In this document: positions 52,165 through 61,304 of the stretch, one piece after another | How positions within the stretch are numbered: the stretch's first letter is position 1 | How the letters are laid out: each line of letters opens with the position of its first letter | From: an uncultured Eubacteriales bacterium | GTDB lineage: Bacteria; Bacillota; Clostridia; Oscillospirales; CAG-272 | Assembly (NCBI GenBank): GCA_934481515.1 | Contig: CAKSPO010000007.1 | Span: 1-63,829, forward strand | DNA length: 63,829 bases | Reading direction: 5' to 3' | Translations under genes and position numbers: made by a program | The notes under the pieces: model-generated | The model's input: only the letters and a program-made list of their open reading frames with translations | What the model was told of the DNA's origin: nothing | The model's database searches: none

Positions 52165-53396
52165 TCGGAAAAAAACTCGGACACAGCTTTTCCCGCGAGG
52201 TGCACGCGGCAATCGCGGACTATCCTTACGAGCTGTGTGAGCTGTCGGAGGACGGGGTGCGGAGCCTGATGGAAAGCCGAAGCTTCCGCGCCGTCAACGT
52301 CACCATTCCCTACAAGGAAACCGTGCTTCCGATGCTGGATGTCCTCTCGGACAGCGCCGCAAAGATCGGTGCCGTCAATACCGTGGTCAACCGGAACGGA
52401 AAGCTGTACGGCTATAATACGGATTACGCCGGAGCGGCGGCACTGCTCCGGCACGCAGGGGTCAGTGTGACCGGAAAAAAGGTGCTCCTGCTCGGCAGCG
52501 GCGGAACGGCAAAGACCCTTCGTGCCGTCGTGCGGGACGGGGAAGCACGGCAGATTCTGACTGTCTCCCGCCGTCCGGAAAACGGCGCGGTTTCCTACAC
52601 GGAAGCCGCAGCGCGCCACAGTGACGCGGAAATTCTCATCAATACCACCCCGGTCGGCATGTTCCCGGACAATGATGCCCTTCCGATCAACCCGGACGCT
52701 TTCCCCTCCCTTTGCGGCGTGATTGATGTCATTTACAATCCCCTTTCCACCCGCCTCGTTCTGCGGGCAAAGGAGCGCGGCATCGCGGCAGAGGGCGGAC
52801 TTTATATGCTTGCGGCGCAGGCGGTGTACGCCTCCGCATTGTTCACCGGAAGCGCCGCGGAGGACGCGGCAGTGGATCGGATCTGCCGAAAGGTGCTTGC
52901 GGAAAAGCGGAATATCGTTCTGATCGGTATGCCCTCCTCCGGAAAAAGCAGTGTCGGAAAGCGTCTTGCAGAAAAAACAAACCGCCCGTTTTTCGATACC
53001 GACGAGATGGTTTCCCGCACCGCGGGAAAGACCGTCCGGGCGATCTTTGAAACAGAAGGAGAGCAGGCGTTCCGCAAAGCGGAAGCCGAAGCGGTTCTTC
53101 GCGTCTCTTCCGAAAACGGAGCCGTCATCGCCACCGGCGGCGGAACGGTACTTGACCCGCGCAATACGGAGCGCCTGCGGCAAAACGGACTTCTCCTCTT
53201 TCTCAACCGCTCTCCGGAACTTCTCACCCCCACCCCGGACCGACCGCTTTCCCCGGATGCCAACGCCATGCAAAAAAAATACCGGGAGCGCTTTCCGCTC
53301 TACCGCGCGCTCTGCGATATGACCGTTCCGGGAGACGGTACGGTGGAGGAAACCGCCGCTTTGGCGCTTTCCTCGTTTGCATCGCTTTCCCAATGA
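52149..53396 (+). CDS. aroE-aroK: fused shikimate dehydrogenase / shikimate kinase
   Basis: A 415-residue fusion. Residues about 1-250 are AroE: substrate loop KLGHSFS, NVTIPYKE with catalytic Lys, and dinucleotide GSGGTAKTL. Residues about 255-415 are AroK: Walker A GMPSSGKSSVGK, DTDEM metal site, and GGGTV. It reduces dehydroshikimate and phosphorylates shikimate, two successive steps. ATG at 52149 follows GGGAGGG. The order (AroE first) is found in some Clostridia; fusion may keep the two steps at equal levels. Confidence 0.95.
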   Translation: MEYGLIGKKLGHSFSREVHAAIADYPYELCELSEDGVRSLMESRSFRAVNVTIPYKETVLPMLDVLSDSAAKIGAVNTVVNRNGKLYGYNTDYAGAAALLRHAGVSVTGKKVLLLGSGGTAKTLRAVVRDGEARQILTVSRRPENGAVSYTEAAARHSDAEILINTTPVGMFPDNDALPINPDAFPSLCGVIDVIYNPLSTRLVLRAKERGIAAEGGLYMLAAQAVYASALFTGSAAEDAAVDRICRKVLAEKRNIVLIGMPSSGKSSVGKRLAEKTNRPFFDTDEMVSRTAGKTVRAIFETEGEQAFRKAEAEAVLRVSSENGAVIATGGGTVLDPRNTERLRQNGLLLFLNRSPELLTPTPDRPLSPDANAMQKKYRERFPLYRALCDMTVPGDGTVEETAALALSSFASLSQ

Positions 53397-53416
53397 CCAA
53401 AAAGGAGAACCGCAAC

Positions 53417-53854
53417 ATGAACATTCTTGTCATCAACGGACCGAACCTCAACCTGCTCGGCATCCGGGAACCGGAGATTTACGGAACCGGAACCTATGAC
53501 GACCTCTGCCGCTTCCTTTCCGCAGAGGCGCAGAAGCGCGGGATTGAATTGGAGTTTTTTCAGTCCAATCACGAGGGCGCCATTGTCGATAAAATTCAGG
53601 AAGCATACTTCTTTGCAACCGACGGAATCATTCTCAATCCGGCGGCATATACCCACACCAGCATCGCCATTGCGGACGCGCTGAAAGCGGTTCGGATTCC
53701 GTTTGTCGAGGTGCACCTCTCCGCCGTGGAAACACGCGAACCCTTCCGACGCGTCAGCTACCTCCGCGATTTTGCCGTAAGAACCATCTCCGGACACGGA
53801 TTTGAAGGATACGCAGAAGCCATGGACGTACTGGCAAAGGTCATTCCGTCATGA
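53417..53854 (+). CDS. aroQ: type II 3-dehydroquinate dehydratase
   Basis: A 145-residue type II enzyme, starting MNILVINGPNLNLLG with catalytic Tyr in the lid (EIYGTGTYDD), FQSNHEG, the catalytic His in NPAAYTHTS, and EVHLS. It dehydrates 3-dehydroquinate. AAAGGAGAACCGCAAC precedes the ATG, 20 bases after aroE-aroK. Overlaps aroA by four bases. Confidence 0.95.
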   Translation: MNILVINGPNLNLLGIREPEIYGTGTYDDLCRFLSAEAQKRGIELEFFQSNHEGAIVDKIQEAYFFATDGIILNPAAYTHTSIAIADALKAVRIPFVEVHLSAVETREPFRRVSYLRDFAVRTISGHGFEGYAEAMDVLAKVIPS

Positions 53855-55074
53855 AGGTACGGATCGAGCCGGGAACGGCACACGGCACCGTCCGCGTGCC
53901 CCCGTCAAAAAGCCTTTTGCACCGGATGCTGATCTGCGCCGCACTTGCCGGCGGAGAGAGCGTCCTTTGCAACTTTTCCGGCGGCGAGGATCTTGCCGCC
54001 ACCGCCGACTGCCTTCGCGCCATGGGAGCGAAGCTGTGGCAGGAGGAAGACGGCTTCCACGTGTGCGGCTTTGCCGGAGCTACGGCGGAAAAGCGCGGAA
54101 CGCTTCCTGCGCTCCCCTGCCGGGAGAGCGGAAGCACCCTGCGCTTTCTGTTCCCCGTTTCCCTGCTCTCCGGCGGCGGAATCTTTACAGGCTCCCCGCG
54201 CCTTCTGGAGCGCGGTGTCGGTATCTATGAGTCCCTTCTTGCCAGCTGCGGCATTACTTTTTCCAGGGACGCACACGCAGTCACGGTACAGGGAAAACTG
54301 ACGCCCGGCAACTACCCTATTCCTGGTAACCTCAGCAGTCAGTTCATCTCCGGAATGCTCCTGGCACTTCCGGCACTGCCCGGCGACAGCACCGTCACGG
54401 TGTCGGAGCCGTTCGAAAGCCGCGCTTATACAGCACTGACAACGGATGTCCTGAAAACCTTCGGCGTCACCGTCGAACACCCGGACGAATTGCGGTTCCG
54501 TATTCCCGGATGGCAGCACTTCCGACCGGCAGACGTTTGCGCGGAGGGAGACTGGTCACAGGCGGCATTTTTCCTCGCCCTGAACACGTTCGGCGGAAAC
54601 GTCGCCGTTACGGGACTCTGCGAAAGCTCCCTTCAGGGAGACCGCGTCTGCCGTACGCTCCTGGAAAAAATCGCACACGGTGCCACGGAAGCGGATCTTT
54701 CGGACTGTCCGGACCTTGCTCCGATGCTCTTTGCCGCCGCAGCGGCGCACGCCGGGGCCCGCTTTACAGGCACCCGCAGACTCGCCGTCAAGGAAAGCGA
54801 CCGCGCAAAGGTCATGGCAGAGGAGCTTGAAAAATTCGGCATCTCCGTCAGCGTCGCGGAAAATTCCGTGGAGATTCTGCCGGGACGCTTGCACCGACCC
54901 AAAACAGATCTCAACGGGCACGGAGATCACCGCATTGTGATGGCGCTTTCGGTTCTTGCCACCATTACCGGGGGCACCGTTGCAGGAGCCGAAGCCGTAA
55001 GAAAGAGCTATCCGGACTTTTTCCGGGATCTTTCCGCCCTCGGCATCCGCATCCGGACATCTCCGGAAGGCTGA
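53851..55074 (+). CDS. aroA: EPSP synthase
   Basis: A 407-residue EPSP synthase (3-phosphoshikimate 1-carboxyvinyltransferase). The PPSKSLLHR substrate loop near residue 17, ESGSTLRF, SSQFISGMLLA and KESDRA loop near the C-terminus are conserved. The glycosylated-type loop GxAGTA at about residues 90-100 reads CRESGSTLRF, as in class II enzymes, which tend to tolerate glyphosate; this is inferred. Confidence 0.94.
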   Translation: MKVRIEPGTAHGTVRVPPSKSLLHRMLICAALAGGESVLCNFSGGEDLAATADCLRAMGAKLWQEEDGFHVCGFAGATAEKRGTLPALPCRESGSTLRFLFPVSLLSGGGIFTGSPRLLERGVGIYESLLASCGITFSRDAHAVTVQGKLTPGNYPIPGNLSSQFISGMLLALPALPGDSTVTVSEPFESRAYTALTTDVLKTFGVTVEHPDELRFRIPGWQHFRPADVCAEGDWSQAAFFLALNTFGGNVAVTGLCESSLQGDRVCRTLLEKIAHGATEADLSDCPDLAPMLFAAAAAHAGARFTGTRRLAVKESDRAKVMAEELEKFGISVSVAENSVEILPGRLHRPKTDLNGHGDHRIVMALSVLATITGGTVAGAEAVRKSYPDFFRDLSALGIRIRTSPEG

Positions 55075-55189
55075 CCGGCACATTCCGCCGCCGGAAAAGC
55101 AAAACCCGAAACGCCCGACATTGCATCAAAAACAAACCAACCGAAATCAGAGATATATCACCTTCTTGGAAAGGTACAGGAGAACTTTT

Positions 55190-56218
55190 ATGAATATGGA
55201 ATTCCGGCGGAAGCTTCCGATTCCGGAGGATGTCATCAATCGGTACCCGCTGACGGAAGAGCAGAAACAGAAAAAGGAGGAAAACGACCGGGAAATCCGC
55301 AGGATTTTCACCGGAGCGGATTCTCGCCTTCTTCTCCTGATCGGACCCTGCTCCGCAGATCGGGAGGATGCCGTTCTGGAATACACCGCCCGGCTCCGGC
55401 GCGTGCAGGAAAAGGTACGGGACAAAATTCTCATCGTCCCCCGCATCTATACGAACAAACCCCGGACGACGGGTGAGGGCTACAAAGGAATGCTTCACCA
55501 GAGTGATCCCAGCGCTTCCCCGGATATGCTGCGGGGTCTGATGGCAATCCGCCGCCTGCATGTCCGCGTACTGGCGGAAACCGGCTTTTCCGGAGCCGAC
55601 GAAATGCTCTATCCGGAAAACTACCGTTACCTTGCGGACGTACTTTCCTATGTTGCGGTCGGGGCACGCTCGGTGGAAAATCAACAGCACCGACTGACAG
55701 CCAGCGGACTGGACATTCCGGTCGGCATGAAGAACCCGACCGGCGGAGACCTTTCCGTCATGCTCAATGCCATCCGTGCGGCACAGTCCGGACACACCTT
55801 CAGCTACGGTGGCTGGGAGGTGGAAAGCCACGGCAATCCGCTCGCGCACGCGGTTTTGCGCGGCTCGGTCAGCCGACACGGGCAATCCTTCCCGAACTAC
55901 CACTATGAAGACCTGCAGCATCTCGTCTGTATCTACCGGGAAAGCGGGTTGCAGAACCCTGCCGTCGTCGTAGATACCAACCATTCCAACTCCGGGAAGC
56001 AGTACGAGGAACAGAACCGGATTGCAAAAGAGGTTCTGCACAGTACCCGCCACTCCGCCGATATCGCCCGCCTTGTCAAGGGACTGATGATTGAATCCTA
56101 CCTGGAGGACGGCTGTCAGAAGCCGGGCGGCAGTATTTATGGGAAATCCATCACCGACCCCTGCCTGGGCTGGGAAAAGACGGAACGGCTGATTCTCGAC
56201 ATTGCAGAACTGCGCTGA
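55190..56218 (+). CDS. aroF: DAHP synthase (class I)
   Basis: A 342-residue 3-deoxy-7-phosphoheptulonate synthase of the AroF/G/H type, condensing PEP and erythrose 4-phosphate. LLLIGPCSADR, PRIYTNKPRTT, GARSVENQQHR and KNPTGGD are family motifs. It is last in the operon although it catalyses the first step, 115 bases after aroA with its own GGAGAAC. Which aromatic amino acid inhibits it is unknown. Confidence 0.93.
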   Translation: MNMEFRRKLPIPEDVINRYPLTEEQKQKKEENDREIRRIFTGADSRLLLLIGPCSADREDAVLEYTARLRRVQEKVRDKILIVPRIYTNKPRTTGEGYKGMLHQSDPSASPDMLRGLMAIRRLHVRVLAETGFSGADEMLYPENYRYLADVLSYVAVGARSVENQQHRLTASGLDIPVGMKNPTGGDLSVMLNAIRAAQSGHTFSYGGWEVESHGNPLAHAVLRGSVSRHGQSFPNYHYEDLQHLVCIYRESGLQNPAVVVDTNHSNSGKQYEEQNRIAKEVLHSTRHSADIARLVKGLMIESYLEDGCQKPGGSIYGKSITDPCLGWEKTERLILDIAELR

Positions 56219-56264
56219 TCCCCCTATCCCCCGTAAAAGAACAAAAACATTTTTCGAACATGCA

Positions 56265-56303
56265 AAAAGCAGACCGTCCATTTCCGGACGGTCTGCTTTT
56301 CCT
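56265..56303. terminator. terminator of aro operon, bidirectional
   Basis: AAAAGCAGACCGTCC (56265-56279) pairs with GGACGGTCTGCTTTT (56286-56300), 15 pairs. Confidence 0.9.
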
Positions 56304-56309
56304 TCAGGA

Positions 56310-56347
56310 CAACACCGTGCAATTGCACCGTCGGAATTGCGGTGTTG
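56310..56347. repeat. inverted repeat near mutY end
   Basis: CAACACCG (56310-56317) and CGGTGTTG (56340-56347) pair, with CAATT/AATTG inside. A weaker relative is seen at about 13144-13180. Confidence 0.6.
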
Positions 56348-56360
56348 CCTTGAAATTTTC

Positions 56361-57431
56361 TTATAAATATTTGGTGTAAGCGGAAAACGCCGACGGAATG
56401 GCATATTCCGCATGCAAAACATCATTCGGAATCAACAGCATCCCCGGCTCCCCGCAAACACCGTCAAAATCCGGTGCAATCCGCACCGCAAAGGCGATCA
56501 TCCGCCATTCAATATGCGTAAAAATATGCTTCGCATCCTCCAGATGGCTGACCTGCAACGGCTCAAACCCAAAGCTCCGGATGCGCTCCGGCACCTCTTT
56601 CTCCGAAAGCCAGCCCGACACGTTCGGAAGCTCATAAAGACCTGCCAGAAGCCCGCGGGATGGACGGCGGCAAAGCACCGTGCGGTTTCCGTCACGGATC
56701 AGGAGCACCGTGCGCTCTTCCACCCGGCGCTCCTTTTTCGGAGCGCGTACCGGAAGCAATTCCGCAGTGCCCGCCGTGCGGGCACTGCAATCGCCCGAAA
56801 GCGGACAGCGGTCGCACTGCGGCGCGCCGTTCGGCACGCACACCATCGCCCCCAGTTCAATCATTGCCTGCGTAAAATCCCCCGCAGATGTCGGAATCAC
56901 CGGGCAAAGCGCCGCCCGGAATGCCTTTTTGGTCTCTTCCAAAGAAATGTCAGACGGATCGTTGCACAGCCGCGTCAGCACGCGCAAAACGTTCCCGTCC
57001 ACCGCCGGCACCCGGACATCATAGGCAATGGAAGCAATCGCCCCCGCCGTGTAGCTTCCGATCCCCGGCAGTGTGAGAAGCTCCTCGTAGCTCCGCGGCA
57101 TCTCTCCCCCGTACCGCTCCGAAACCGCCTGCGCCGCCTTTTTGAGATTCCGCGCCCGGCTGTAGTATCCAAGCCCTTCCCAAAGCTTCATCAGACGTTC
57201 CTCCGGAAGAGCGGCAAGCGCCTTCACCGTGGGACAAACCTCCAAAAACGCCGCATAGTACGGCTTGACCGCCTCCACCCGGGTCTGCTGGAGCATGATC
57301 TCCGAAAGCCAGATCCGGTACGGATCCTTCGTGCGCCGCCAGGGCAAATCCCTGTGCCCGGCACGGTACCAGGTAAGAAGCCGCTCCACCGCCGCCGGTG
57401 TCAGAACCTCCTCTGTGCCGACCTTTTCCAT
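56361..57431 (-). CDS. mutY: A/G-specific adenine glycosylase MutY
   Basis: A 356-residue base-excision glycosylase removing A opposite 8-oxo-G. Helix-hairpin-helix LPGIGSYTAGAI with the following catalytic Asp in AVDGNVLRV; catalytic Glu in MLQQTRVE. The FeS loop reads C-x7-C-x2-C-x5-C. The C-terminal Nudix-like domain follows from about residue 230. ATG at 57431 has AGGAGGG three bases upstream; the frame runs on to 57479. Confidence 0.93.
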   Translation of the reverse strand: MEKVGTEEVLTPAAVERLLTWYRAGHRDLPWRRTKDPYRIWLSEIMLQQTRVEAVKPYYAAFLEVCPTVKALAALPEERLMKLWEGLGYYSRARNLKKAAQAVSERYGGEMPRSYEELLTLPGIGSYTAGAIASIAYDVRVPAVDGNVLRVLTRLCNDPSDISLEETKKAFRAALCPVIPTSAGDFTQAMIELGAMVCVPNGAPQCDRCPLSGDCSARTAGTAELLPVRAPKKERRVEERTVLLIRDGNRTVLCRRPSRGLLAGLYELPNVSGWLSEKEVPERIRSFGFEPLQVSHLEDAKHIFTHIEWRMIAFAVRIAPDFDGVCGEPGMLLIPNDVLHAEYAIPSAFSAYTKYL

Positions 57432-57490
57432 TTCCCTTCCTCCTTCTGCACGCCCAAAGGAAGAATGCCTGCCGCGCATTTCCTCCGGCT

Positions 57491-58646
57491 TTATTTTTCT
57501 TCCTCTTCCGGCTCCTCCAACAGATTCACCGAAAGAAACGCACCGTCTTCCGTCTGTTTCAGCGTCCGGATTTCATACGGCGCAAGACGAACCGGACAGG
57601 ATTTTCCTTCTACCCGAAGAATCGCGTCCTGCACAGAGCCTTCCCCGTTCACCAGCCGGAAAACCGTTCCGCTGTCCTCCCCGTACTTGACCGCCGTCAA
57701 AGATACCGCCGCGCTTCCCTCCAATGCGAAGATTGAACATCACATCCTCCCAGGCGTGCGTCAGCTCCTCCCGGTGCGGACGTCCCGCAATCCGGGATGC
57801 TTTCTCCGCATTGAGCAACAGATACTCCGCCCGGCGGTTGTTCTTTTTGACCTCCGCCCCGTTGCAGAAAACGCCGAAGTCTCCCGTCATCAGTTCCCCC
57901 TGCCAGACCATGTCCGGCACCGGCTTGCGACACGTAAAAAAGTGTCGGACCGTGGAAAAGACCGCATCCGGGTCCGCATGAATCTGTCCGATGGATTTTT
58001 TGGTGGGAGCACCGCCGTGATCGGTCACGCCGTAAAACAGGAGCATATCCCCCTCTGACTCCTTCGCCGTCTGCATTGCTTCTGCCGTATCGTACGCCCA
58101 CGCGCTGCCTGCCTTTCCGCCGATGCGGAATGCCTCCACGGTGCTTCCGTCCGGAGACCGCCAGAGGAACGACGGAGACCGGAGCGGCACATGCTTTTCC
58201 CCCGGGCGGCAGAAGCAGTAATACCGGATGCCTGCTTTGGACAAAATCTGCGGCAGCATGGCACTGTGCCCGAAGCTGTCCACATTGGTTACACTGACCG
58301 CACGCATCCCAAACGTTTTCTGCAAATACCGCTGTCCGTACAACCCCTGCCGGACATAGCTCTCCCCGGATGCCGTCCACAGATCCGGCTGGTTCCACCA
58401 GCCCTCCGCCAGCTCCCAGCGTCCCTCCTTCACCCGACTGCGGATTTCCTCAAACATCCCCGGATCGGTTTTCCGGATCCACTCAAACACGGGAGGAGAA
58501 GAGAACGAATAACAGAACTCCCCATCTTCCAGCATCCGGTCAAGCGCCGAGCGGAAGGTGGCACGGATCGATGCCATCGCCTCATCCCAGGTCCAGAGCC
58601 AGACCGGATCAAAATGTGTGTTCCCGACCATATATAAAGTTCCCAT
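57491..58646 (-). pseudogene. GH38 alpha-mannosidase, internal deletion
   Basis: The first ~300 codons (from 58646) are an intact GH38 catalytic N-domain: HFDPVWLWTWDEA metal site and nucleophile Asp in NVDSFGHSAM. At about 57730, after HAWEDVMFN, the frame breaks and continues as unrelated sequence to 57573. In the other frame at 57724-57491 the C-terminal tail of the family (MEGSAAVSLTAVKY... ending in EEPEEEEK) appears. A central part of several hundred codons is missing. AGGAGGAACGTTGT precedes the ATG, so the remnant may still be made. Confidence 0.75.
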
Positions 58647-58700
58647 ACAACGTTCCTCCTGCCTCCGGTACCCGGAGCATACTGTTTTATCCGGAAAAGT

Positions 58701-59423
58701 TTATCCTTCCGTAATCTGACGGACGACCTCCCCTGCCAGAATCAACCCGGCAACGCCCGGAACATACGGAAGCGACCCCGGCGAAACCTTTCCTCCGACC
58801 GCTTCCATCCGGGGAGCATCCGAGGGACGAGGCGCCGCACTCTCCGTGGAATAAACCACCTTCAGGTGCAGAATTCCGCGTGCCCGCAGCTCCCGGCGCA
58901 TCACACGAGCCAAAGGACACCCGGAGGTTTTGGAAAGATCGGTCACACAAAAGCGGGTCGGGTCCAGCTTGTTTCCCGCCCCCATGGCTGAGATCAGCGG
59001 TACTCCACAGCGGTTTGCCCGCACCGCAAGCTCAATCTTCGCACTGACGGTATCAATGGCATCCACCACATAGGAATATCCGTCCAGCGGATACTCGTCC
59101 GCATTTTCCGGAAGATAAAAGACCGGATAGGTCCGTACCCGGCAATCCGGGAAGATGTCCAGGATCCGCTCCCGCATGACCTCCACCTTCGCTCGCCCGA
59201 CCGTGCTGTGCGTCGCAATAATCTGCCGGTTGATGTTGGAGAGTGCAACCGTATCCCGGTCAAACAGATCCATTGCGCCGATTCCGGCGCGCGCCAGCGC
59301 TTCGCAGACATATCCCCCCACGCCGCCGACGCCGAATACCGCCACCTTTGCCGCCGCCAGCTTTTCCAAAGCACCGTTCCCAAGCAAAAGCGCCGTCCGC
59401 ACCTGTTCCTCTCTGCACTCCAT
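58701..59423 (-). CDS. tcdA: tRNA threonylcarbamoyladenosine dehydratase (ThiF/TcdA)
   Basis: A 240-residue E1-like enzyme. The Rossmann nucleotide loop is VFGVGGVGGYVCEALARAG, followed by DRDTVALSNINRQ (the conserved Asp-Asn-Arg set) and DAIDTVSAK. TcdA cyclises t6A to ct6A in tRNA. Start chosen at MECREEQVRT, which fits the family; an upstream TTG (59465) is also open. Divergent from nudF. Confidence 0.9.
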   Translation of the reverse strand: MECREEQVRTALLLGNGALEKLAAAKVAVFGVGGVGGYVCEALARAGIGAMDLFDRDTVALSNINRQIIATHSTVGRAKVEVMRERILDIFPDCRVRTYPVFYLPENADEYPLDGYSYVVDAIDTVSAKIELAVRANRCGVPLISAMGAGNKLDPTRFCVTDLSKTSGCPLARVMRRELRARGILHLKVVYSTESAAPRPSDAPRMEAVGGKVSPGSLPYVPGVAGLILAGEVVRQITEG

Positions 59424-59514
59424 GTTCCAGTCCCCGCTTTTCTTTTTGCTCATTTTCAATTGCAATTTTTCCCATCGCGTTTTTCACAAGACCGCAATTG
59501 AATCAACCTCCTAC

Positions 59515-59543
59515 AGTATAGCAGAAAGTCCGTATTTTTGCAA
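59515..59543 (-). promoter_or_regulatory. promoter of tcdA
   Basis: Reverse strand TTGCAA, 17 bases, TATACT. Confidence 0.75.
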
Positions 59544-59550
59544 GTTCTTC

Positions 59551-59579
59551 TTTACAAAGCACAAAAAGCGGAGTATAAT
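59551..59579 (+). promoter_or_regulatory. promoter of nudF-DUF1934 operon
   Basis: TTTACA (59551-59556), 17 bases, TATAAT (59574-59579); back to back with the tcdA promoter. Confidence 0.8.
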
Positions 59580-59620
59580 AATACAGTTGCTGAAATACGA
59601 CACACCAAGGAGGCAGAGAA

Positions 59621-60208
59621 ATGAACGACCAAGAGGAAACCGAACGCCTGCGGGAGGACTGCATCGACTCCAGGCTCGTCTTTGAAGGAAAAGTCCTGCA
59701 CCTGTATGTGGACGACATCCGGCTGCCCGACGGCACCACCGGCTTCCGGGAATATATCCGGCACATCGGAGCGGTCGCCGTGCTCCCTCTGACCGAAAAG
59801 GGAGAAGTTGTCTGTGTCCGCCAGTACCGCTATGCCGTAGGCGCGGTGCTGACCGAGATTCCGGCAGGCAAGCTGGATTTTGCGGGAGAGGACCCGCGCG
59901 ATGCCGCCCTGCGGGAACTGAGAGAGGAAACCGGAGCCCGCTGTGAAAAGCTGACCTACCTCGGACGCTATCTCGGCTCCCCTGCGATTCTGAACGAGAA
60001 AATCGAATTGTACCTTGCAGAAGGACTCCGCTTCGGAAATACCGATTTTGACGACGACGAATTCATCGACATCGTGCGGATTCCCCTCCGTGAACTGACC
60101 GACATGGTCATGGCAGGGAAAATTCCGGACGGAAAAACACAACTCGCCGTGCTCAAAACACAAGAGCTTCTGCGACAAAGGAACAAAGAAGGAGGAACCA
60201 ACCCGTGA
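59621..60208 (+). CDS. nudF: ADP-ribose pyrophosphatase (Nudix)
   Basis: A 195-residue Nudix hydrolase of the ADP-ribose pyrophosphatase type. The N-terminal beta-strands and KLDFAGEDPRDAALRELREETGA give a full Nudix box with the preceding EIPAGKL loop typical of ADPRases. It splits ADP-ribose to AMP and ribose 5-phosphate. AAGGAGGCAGAGAA precedes the ATG. It overlaps the next gene by four bases. Confidence 0.9.
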   Translation: MNDQEETERLREDCIDSRLVFEGKVLHLYVDDIRLPDGTTGFREYIRHIGAVAVLPLTEKGEVVCVRQYRYAVGAVLTEIPAGKLDFAGEDPRDAALRELREETGARCEKLTYLGRYLGSPAILNEKIELYLAEGLRFGNTDFDDDEFIDIVRIPLRELTDMVMAGKIPDGKTQLAVLKTQELLRQRNKEGGTNP

Positions 60209-60744
60209 CCAAAGAAAAAATCATGATCCGCATGCTGGTCTCCCGCACAGAGCTGTCTACCCCTTTCCCGGAAGAATGGCAGGACGACTGCAACCCGGAG
60301 GAGGATGAGGAAGAAGAGGATACGGACGGGGAAAACGCACCGTACGCAACCGATCCGGAAGAACTGCCGGAGCCGACCGAACTTCTTTTGGAGGGAGAGC
60401 TGGTCACGGACGGGAACCGGACGGAGCTGGTTTATGAGGAGGATGAATTCTCCGGCATGGCAGGCTCCCTTACAACCATCGGCTTTGACCGCACCCAGCC
60501 GGAGATTGTCACCATGATGCGAACGGGCATCGTGCGTACCGCGCTGGTATTTGAAAAGGATCGGCGGCATATGTGCCTTTACAATACCCCCTTCTCCGAT
60601 TTTGAAATTTGTGTCCATGCCCTGCGCGTGGAGAACCGCATCCGGGAAAGCGGGACACTGGAGCTGGACTATCTGATTGAGATTCACGGAGCCTGCGCCG
60701 AGCATTGCAAAATCTCCGTCGACTTTCATCACATCGACGAATAA
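60205..60744 (+). CDS. DUF1934 beta-barrel protein
   Basis: A 179-residue protein (GTG start, four-base overlap with nudF). The second half, from VYEEDEFSGMAGSLTTIGFD to LDYLIEIHG, matches the YwiB-like DUF1934 barrel. An acidic insertion (EEDEEEEDTDGEN, about residues 32-45) is peculiar to this copy. Function unknown. Confidence 0.8.
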   Translation: MTKEKIMIRMLVSRTELSTPFPEEWQDDCNPEEDEEEEDTDGENAPYATDPEELPEPTELLLEGELVTDGNRTELVYEEDEFSGMAGSLTTIGFDRTQPEIVTMMRTGIVRTALVFEKDRRHMCLYNTPFSDFEICVHALRVENRIRESGTLELDYLIEIHGACAEHCKISVDFHHIDE

Positions 60745-60784
60745 ACGCCGGTCGGTTCCTTTCCGTATCAACATACAGTCATAA

Positions 60785-60870
60785 CCGCCGGCTAAGCCGG
60801 TGGCTTGCACAGCCCTGTAAGGGTATGGTGCCGGCAGGGCTGAAAGTTCTCTGAAAAAGTCTGCCAACCG
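60785..60870. other. hairpin-rich non-coding stretch
   Basis: CCGCCGGC-TAA-GCCGGTGG (near 60787-60805) and CAGCCCTG...CAGGGCTG (near 60809-60842) form two stem-loops. No ORF is visible. Its position beside an IS3 remnant suggests it is the end of a mobile element. Confidence 0.4.
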
Positions 60871-60877
60871 CAAGCGG

Positions 60878-61120
60878 TCACAAGCTGCCGCTTGCTTCGC
60901 AGGCTCTGCCTCGTCTTTCTTTCATCAGACCTTCGGCTCCTTCTTCCAAGTATATGCGTTCCCACCCTTTTACTACCTTTATGTACTTGCAATCTTCTGA
61001 ATGTGTTTTCGTTCCCCAATGCTTTCTCACGGTTTCATGATAGCTCAATCGGTGTTCTCGCATATCTGTTATAACACGAATCTTGAATTCCGGCGAGTAG
61101 TTTTTGTTCTTTCTTGACAT
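60878..61120 (-). pseudogene. IS3-family orfA remnant
   Basis: An 80-residue fragment, MSRKNKNYSPEFKIRVITDM..., with the IS150/IS3 helix-turn-helix of OrfA (KVVKGWERIYLEEGAEGL). It ends without a leucine zipper or OrfB, so the element is truncated at its right end. Confidence 0.75.
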
Positions 61121-61125
61121 AAAAA

Positions 61126-61162
61126 TATGCACCCCAAAAGTGTCTAACTTTTGGGGTGCATA
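61126..61162. repeat. IS-end inverted repeat
   Basis: TGCACCCCAAAAG (61128-61140) and CTTTTGGGGTGCA (61148-61160) form a perfect 13-bp inverted repeat with 7-bp loop. The arm TGCACCCCAAAAGT is typical of IS3-family terminal repeats. It sits just upstream of the orfA start. Confidence 0.75.
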
Positions 61163-61222
61163 TCACAAACGGGTGGTTTTCAAGAGAACTCCTCTTTCGC
61201 CGTAGCTATCTATACAAAAACA

Positions 61223-61261
61223 GGAAGGGCTGCCAAAAACGATGTTTTCAGCAGCCCTTCC
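61223..61261 (-). terminator. terminator of MATE gene
   Basis: GGAAGGGCTGC pairs with GCAGCCCTTCC, with AAAAAC/GTTTT inside; the reverse strand continues TGTTTTTG. Confidence 0.8.
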
Positions 61262-61304
61262 GCCATGAAAGAGGTATACGGCAAGGCATTTGCACGCCGT
61301 TCCG

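Noticed and set aside
51876..53393. A 505-codon open frame opposite the aroC/aroE-aroK genes
   Set aside because: Shadow of the coding strand; no RBS or motifs, and the aro genes overlap continuously.
60785..60870. TnpB guide RNA
   Set aside because: No tnpB or tnpA nearby and only generic stem-loop structure.
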